This document shows positions 58,136 through 64,000 of a stretch of 64,000 bases of DNA, one piece after another. The notes beneath the pieces were generated by a model. The model saw only the letters and a list, made by a program, of their open reading frames with translations, did not search any database and was not told the origin of the DNA. This DNA is from Stenogyne calaminthoides (Eukaryota; Streptophyta; Magnoliopsida; Lamiales; Lamiaceae). Position 1 is the stretch's first letter, and every line of letters begins with the position of its first letter. Location of the stretch: assembly GCA_037126765.1 (NCBI GenBank), contig JBBCBC010000019.1, forward strand, positions 29,596,222-29,660,221. Reading direction: 5' to 3'. The position numbers and the translations under genes are program-made.

Positions 58136-58783
58136 ATACCTCTATATACTAATAGGAGTTTTTTTTCATGATGTGTCAACTCCATGTTAATTTAATACAT
58201 GTGTCATTAAATGAGAAATTTGAGTACACATGTCATTTTTTTATTTGTTTCTTTTTATAAAAGAATCCTATGTGTCATGAAACTTAAAGTTTTTGTGTAT
58301 AATTAATTTTTAATTATTTAGACATTTAAAATATGCGTGAATGTTATAAAATGTGTAATTCATATTTATTACTTTATATTTTATTTAACTATATAATATT
58401 ATTCATTTATCTTTCTTTCGATAATTTTTGTTTGATTTAATTTAAGATACATAAAATATTCATTCTAAATGTATTTTATCTTAGTGTGAATTTATATTCA
58501 ATTATTAATTTCTTAATAAATAATTTTATTTTATAATTGCTCTTATACATATCTTTAACATATTTTATGTGGCAAAAGCTTCCAACCGATATCTTAGTAT
58601 ACGCATTAAATAAAATTAGTAAACCCTATTCCTCTCAAGTTCAGGACTAAACACTAACTTGCATCAATTGAGTAATATTAATTATTAAACTTGTATTTTT
58701 GTAATACAAATCAATAATCCAACCACATGAAAATCATACCTGCATGTGACTCTAGTACCACATTTTTCTTGATATATAATAAG
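58136..58783. other. AT-rich sequence, nothing recognised
   Basis: This lies between the LINE tail and the next LTR. I see no gene or clear repeat. Confidence 0.5.
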
Positions 58784-59036
58784 TGTGTGTGATCAGATAA
58801 AGGAGTCAAACCCAAATTAAGTAAGTTTGACTCATAGATTAGTTAGTCTATGTAAAGGTATTAGTTTATTTTACCCTATCTCTTTTACAATCAGATCAGA
58901 TAAATAGGGAGAACTAAATCTATCTTTTACTTTGTAATTTCCATTCGCTAGATGCTTTAATTCCAGATTACTTTTCCTTCATCTTGTAACCTTGAATTCA
59001 TCAATAAAGTTTATTTTCATGTTCATGGATTCATCA
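58784..59036 (+). repeat. Probable 5' LTR of a Tork-like copia element
   Basis: It ends GGATTCATCA, followed after two bases by TGGTATCAATTT (59039), a copia-type primer site. The TTGACTCATAGATTAG stretch and the CATCAATAAAGTTTATTTTC segment (polyadenylation-like) fit a short LTR. The 5' border is uncertain; it may start as early as 58741. Confidence 0.45.
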
Positions 59037-59225
59037 TATGGTATCAATTTTTTAGGTTAATCGATCGATTTTGACGATCTATCTTCTGCTTCCGCATTTT
59101 TTGTTGATTTGTGATTCTATTTCGCGATTTTCTTCGATTAAGGTTTATCCTTGATCGATTTCGTTTATTTATCATATTTCTCAAGATTTCTTTATCGAAT
59201 TCGTTTATTCCTCTTTTTGATTTTG

Positions 59226-60012
59226 ATGGCGCATCAAATTCCTATCAAGATCAATCCGACGCCCTTGAATCCGGGCGTTAAGTCCGTTGTCACCCTTTAT
59301 ACTTACACCATAATGATAATACAACGGTTTTATTGTTCTCGAAATGTTAAATGGTACCAATTTTACATCCTAGAGCCATTTTGTGAAGAGGGCTTTGCGT
59401 GTCAAGAACAAGGTGCCTTTAATCAATGGGACGGTTGAGGCGGATGATCGAGCGATATACTTGGCTTGGGCCAGGGCTAATGACCTGGTTCTGACGTGGA
59501 TCTTGAACTCCATTGAGTCAGACATCAAGAAGACTTTGGAATATTTCATTATTAAGTAAGGACGACGCAAGGGACTTAGCTCCACGCTCGCTAAGCAAAA
59601 TATGATCTATCTCGTGTTTTTCAGCTTTTTGAGAGGTCTCTTAACACCATCTCAAAAGGTACTCAATCCCTTGTTCTCAGATATAAACCAGCTTTAAAGT
59701 GCATTGGGACGAATACCTTAATTTTAGGCCTGTTTTGTGTTGTTCTTGTGGGGCCATGAATTCTTGTACGTGAGATCCTCCAATCTGTGATCAAACTTCA
59801 AGATCAAGACGCTGTTATGAAGTTTCTTGCTGGTTTAGATGATTCCTTTACTGCTATTTGTAGTCAATTATTTCTGGCCTCGCCTTTTCCTCCTCTTGCC
59901 AAGGTGTTTTCACTTCTCTTGCAAGAAGAATCACAAAGGAATATACATGTTTCAGTTGATAATGCTGATTCCATGGCAATGTTGGTTAGAAATGCAAATT
60001 ATGGGAAGAATC
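59226..60012 (+). pseudogene. gag: Gag of Tork-like copia element, truncated
   Basis: From MAHQIPIKINPT the pieces follow the gag type with N-terminal DUF4219/Retrotran_gag_3-like domains: VKNKVPLINGTVEADD (about 59400), LAWARANDLVLTWILNSI (59462-59515), FAKQNMIYL, KGTQSLVSQYK-like residues (59655-59690), then VMKFLAGLDDSFTAICSQLF (about 59813-59870) and LAKVFSLLLQEESQRNI (59898-59948). Several shifts occur. The reading frame is cut at 60012 by the inserted LTR, and no continuation lies within the window. Gag would have packaged the element RNA. Confidence 0.7.
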
Positions 60013-61728
60013 TGTTAGGGTTATACTGAAAAATATGCTTTTACTTTGTATAATCAAACTGAAATTTCTTATTTATTTACTGAAATAATTAATAAATCAC
60101 TGTTGCATTAAATATGAATGAATGTTATATATATTTATTGCAAATACGTTCAATAAGTAAAGTATATATTACGTTGTAGTTAATTTGGTGATACCAGATC
60201 ACAGAAGATCAAATTAACAGCTCCTCGTAATTAAGTACAAATTCACAACCCGATGGAAATGAATCGAACCATCATGAAAGGTTGAAGTATAAGACTCAGA
60301 TTGACTTGTCTTGACCAAGAGATTATACTAGTGCATTTAGATGCAATCAATAACCTACCTGAGAGGATAAATTCTTAGGTACTAAATATATAAGAATTAG
60401 ACCTCAAAACAAGGTGTGTTATTCTTAATCTCCGCCCCTTAAATAGATCGTGTGAAATTAATAACTATTGCTTTTTTTATGATAGGAAGAGAGTCAATAT
60501 GATTCGATACCTTATATCTTGGGAAATATTATTAATTACATGATTTATTGGGTTACATTTAATATGGAGAATCGTGGTGCAAGTACATCTTGCTTTGATT
60601 TGTCCCCTTGGTGGGCTTCGTAATCTTTATCATACCAAATCTTGCAAAGGGAAATTTATTTCCCAGATGGATAATAATGTTGAAAGTCGTTTTTACTCAA
60701 AAGACTAAGATATTAATTAATTTAAAGCTTGTTCAGTGACTTAATTAATTAATGAACTAAAATAATCTTAAACACGGGAAATAATGACCGGGAGTCATAT
60801 TTTAGTAGAATCGTAATATGAGTTAAGATGGATAGTTCAATATTAATTTTATAGTGGAGTAAATTAATATTAATGGACTTGAATAATATTTGGCCCAATA
60901 TTAAAGCTTCATAGTCCATTAAAGGTCCAATCTTAATTCTCCTAAAGGCCCCTCAAATAGCCCAAATTAAAGTTCAATTAATGAAAAGGAGAATAAAATA
61001 TTTTTGCCTAATATTTCTCAAAATTTTCGAGAAATATAGGAAAAGGAAGAAAAGATTTTCTTGATTTTCTTGAAGATATTTTATGGAAAGAGATAAGTAT
61101 TCTTGGAATATATAATTATTTCATAAATTCAAGAAGTCAAATCTTGATCCCTTATGCCTTGTAATTTTCGAAAAAGTGGGGAAAAGGGGAAGAAAGATTT
61201 TTATGGAAAAAATTAATTAAGGAGAAAAGAATATAGGAGATATATTCAAGATTTCTTGGAGACCAAGAAAAATGATTTTCTTCCTTATTTTTTCCTCCAA
61301 AAAAATCGGCCACCCTAGTCTTATTTATGGGGGATGAATTTTTCATTCCCAAGTGCAATTCCATGTGTTGGAAATATTAAATCCACAAAGGTGGTGGCAA
61401 AATATTTTATTTTTCTCTCTTGTTAAAATCGTTCGTGTGAAATCCTCCCACCGGATCACGTTCGTGGACTTGGGATCTATTTGAGAAGGCTATTTGGGTT
61501 GATCCAATGTCTCAACGGTTGTCTCTACAAGAGGTACGTAATCTCGTAACTCCTAGATTCCGCATGCTTATGATTTACGTGGATTATGTGTACGCATGAA
61601 TTATTTATTTGCTTATTGATTATTATGTTGAATTGAATTAGGATTAATTCATGTTAGTAATTAATTTATTTATTTAAATATGTATTTGAAAATCAACTCA
61701 ATCGATCCGCACCCATAATTTCCTTACA
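60013..61728 (+). repeat. 5' LTR of a third retroelement (1716 bp)
   Basis: It starts TGTTAGGGTTATACTGAAAA and ends CCATAATTTCCTTACA, followed by CGGTATCAACAC as a weak primer site. It is a direct relative of the solo LTR at 41519-57509 in opposite orientation. The left flank is GAATC; the right partner is outside the window. Confidence 0.8.
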
Positions 61729-63196
61729 ATCGGTATCAACACTCGTTTCGAGCTCGATTTTTTAAATTGTTATTTAAATTTTGTCAAGACGTTAAATTGA
61801 AAATCGATAGTAGAATTGCTAGATCTGCTTTTGCGTATCCAATTGTCATGGTATTTAATGTATTTATTTTTCATGCCAGATGAATGTTGGTTTTAATTCA
61901 ACTAGTTCTGGATTTGTTTTTCTCGTGAGAAAATCCACTAAGAGATTAGCTTATTTAATTTGTTCAATGTAAAAGACTAGTTCAGATTTAGAGTATTTAT
62001 TTTTCGTTAAATCAATTGTTACCCGATCGAATACGAAGACGGAAGTTAAAATAGACACTAACCGAAAATAGCGACCGATAACGCCGAACGCTGGGGAGGC
62101 GCTGCGATAACGCGGACATCGCCAGTGAATGGGCGCGCATGGTGCTAGGCGGGTCGGCTCGATGCACATCAAGAACCGGCGACGCCAAGACGCCGCGCCC
62201 GACTCCAGCCGCATGGAGCCAAGCGACGGGTAACTGGAATACAGACGGGGCTTACCCCGTCATCACGGGCACCGATTGTCATTGAAGATATTCACCAGTA
62301 GTAACGCCAAGATCGGCGCCTAGGTAAAAAGGAAGACGGTCGCCGGGCCAAGTGGGCCGACGGACGCGGAAGGTCGTCGCCATGAAATATGAACCGAACG
62401 CGGGACGAAATTTTTTTTCGAGATGAAATTTTTTTTCGAGACGAATTTTTTTTTCGAGACGAACGATTTGGAGAAATTCAAGACGGCATTTCTTCAAGAT
62501 CAAGCCAAGGAAAATCAAACCATGATAGTTGGATAATTTGTGCCTAATATGTTTATTTTTCGCTTTGCTTGATTTATTGTTGTTTTTCTTATGCTTTATT
62601 TAATTTGTTTAAATGTGTTTGCATGAGAATTGCTCAACTAAAAATCTCAAACTCAAAAATTACTAAGTATGTTTTAATAATTAATTTAGTTTCGAATCAA
62701 ATTAATTTTGACCTCCATGATTTATTTATTTGTGAAATCTTTTTGAAGAAATTCCCTACGAATCTCAAAAAAGATAGCTTTCACATGAATAAATTCTCAA
62801 AAGGATGATCTTGAATTATTATTAGTATGCATTTATGACCTCCCAAGAGGCTCGATCAAAACGAAGTAGTAATTTTGGATTTAATCATGGTTATTACTTA
62901 GGTATAAAATTGATATGCATATACTTCACCAAGTCCCCGCTAATTTTATATTGGTCAAGTGGGAGCCAACTATTAATTTTGAATTAAAGGTCCAGAATCG
63001 TTTTTGTTTGTAACCTCGCTTGAATAGATTTAAAATGATGACCTCCCAAGAGGCTCATTTAAATCTGCTTTTGAGATGTTGGTTGATGCATATTCATATT
63101 TTTTGAGATTTTAATATGAATCATGTGATCAATTATGTGATTTCTTTTGTGTTGATCCTGATATTGACACAATATGTATGTTTATTTCATTTCATC
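61729..63196 (+). other. Long leader of the third retroelement
   Basis: About 1.47 kb lie between LTR and gag. It includes a GC-rich island (62030-62400), three near-copies of a unit with a T-run followed by CGAGACGAA (62405-62465) and a repeated ATGACCTCCCAAGAGGCTC (62835-62853 and 63038-63056). There is no long reading frame. Confidence 0.6.
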
Positions 63197-64000
63197 ATGT
63201 CGCAAACTTTTTAATCCACTGCTCAATATACTAAAAGAAAATCACATCGAGAAAACTATCTTGCTTGGAAACAAAAACTAATGAACGATCTTGCTACACA
63301 TGAGTCCAAATGGGTACTTAATGCACCAAAACTCAAAAACCAGCCAAGAATGCTACTATATGGGAAGAGATGGAATATAATGAATGGGAGTCATAAACAA
63401 AATGATAAAGGAAATAATCTCGACATCATGTCGATTTGCTAAAACACCTTCACCAAAACGGGGAGACCGGGCAGGACATTATAGGAAATCTTAAAGCCGA
63501 TGTTTCAACACGCAAACCCATATAACAATCAAGAGCATTAAGATGACATGCTCAATGAAAATGTTAGAAGGAGGAATGACCGAAAAGATCACATTCTCCA
63601 AAATGATGGTCCACTTTGAAGAACTTGCATATCTCTTGGAGCGTAATGTGATTTCAAAAGCAAAGTCGATTTATACTCAATTCCCCGCCAAAAGAGTTAT
63701 GATCATTGCTATGTAAGATATCAAATGAAGATATGGACTTTACTATGGATGATTTTGCCGAGCTCTTACATTGGTCAAGAGGAAAATAAGCGCAAGAAAG
63801 TATTGGTCCATCTTCGTTCTAGGCCAAAATGAGGTAAGAAAGAAGAAAAACCAAGACTAAAGCCGTTAAATTAGTTTTATTCAAACTTCAAAGATGGGAG
63901 GGTAAAGGTTTGAAGATCCCAAAGGGAGTGCTTCAACCGAAAAAGGACATTGAGGTCACTGCTCCAAACCCAAAAGGGATGGAAATGAAAGGTAATTCTC
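63197..64000 (+). pseudogene. gag: Gag of the third retroelement (runs off window)
   Basis: It starts MSQTF and, after an early stop at 63212, continues with YLAWKQKLMNDLATHESKWV (about 63260-63320), which fits the N-terminal copia gag pattern of a W-x-x-x-M/L-x-x-L helix. Further on come ITFSKMMVHFEELAYLLERN (about 63588-63650) and EENKRKKVLVH (63780), then IPKGVLQPKKDIEVTAPNPK (about 63917-63976), a basic linker that normally precedes the zinc knuckle. Frames are broken in several places; protease and polymerase would lie beyond 64000. Confidence 0.6.

Noticed and set aside
1..64000. tRNA or rRNA genes
   Set aside because: Reading for tRNA arms and conserved rRNA blocks gave nothing convincing; matches to tRNA-Met are only the retroelement primer sites.

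Overview
This window is a gene-poor, AT-rich piece of a flowering-plant nuclear genome. The evidence is plant-type beta-expansin remnants with GT-AG introns, Ty1/copia retrotransposons whose primer sites match the plant initiator-tRNA consensus, an L1-type LINE with a C-terminal RNase H domain, and many TIR elements with TA or 9-bp target duplications. I see no intact host gene. The species cannot be named from this sequence; a eudicot is an inference.

Layout. (1) 1-12442: a decayed beta-expansin copy (about 1487-4245) followed by miniature DNA transposons, a second, more degraded expansin fragment (9840-11030) carrying a TRIM-like element, and two related Stowaway-type MITEs. (2) 12443-27109: a 14.7-kb copia element A on the + strand, with about 2-kb LTRs, GATCT target duplication, PBS, broken gag-pol, an extra 372-aa ORF downstream of pol and a polypurine tract. 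It sits inside an older TIR element. (3) 27115-36578: AT-rich repeats, the best preserved expansin copy (30417-31900), and two short candidate fragments of other genes (GeBP-like, and an exon resembling a FLY/TUL1-type membrane RING ligase). (4) 36579-58135: a nest. A 5'-truncated LINE is split by two solo LTRs (38609-40178 and 41519-57509), and the second of these is itself split by copia element B (42112-56423, minus strand, ATATT target duplication). (5) 58784-64000: the gag of a Tork-like copia element, interrupted at 60013 by a further LTR retroelement (LTR 60013-61728) that runs off the window end.

How the parts relate. The expansin copies share a promoter-proximal MITE, intron positions, an intron-2 microsatellite and the same apparent loss of most of the C-terminal domain. 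They therefore look like duplicates of an already truncated gene, later invaded separately by transposons. Copia elements A and B are two insertions of one family. Both keep the unusual post-pol ORF with a coiled-coil-like tail, in the position of the env-like ORF of SIRE/Maximus-type elements. The most unexpected signal is that A, B and related LTRs differ from one another again and again by CAG or CTG becoming CG or CGG. That pattern fits base-calling error at CHG-methylated sites better than biological decay. It means many of the apparent frameshifts in these elements may not be real.
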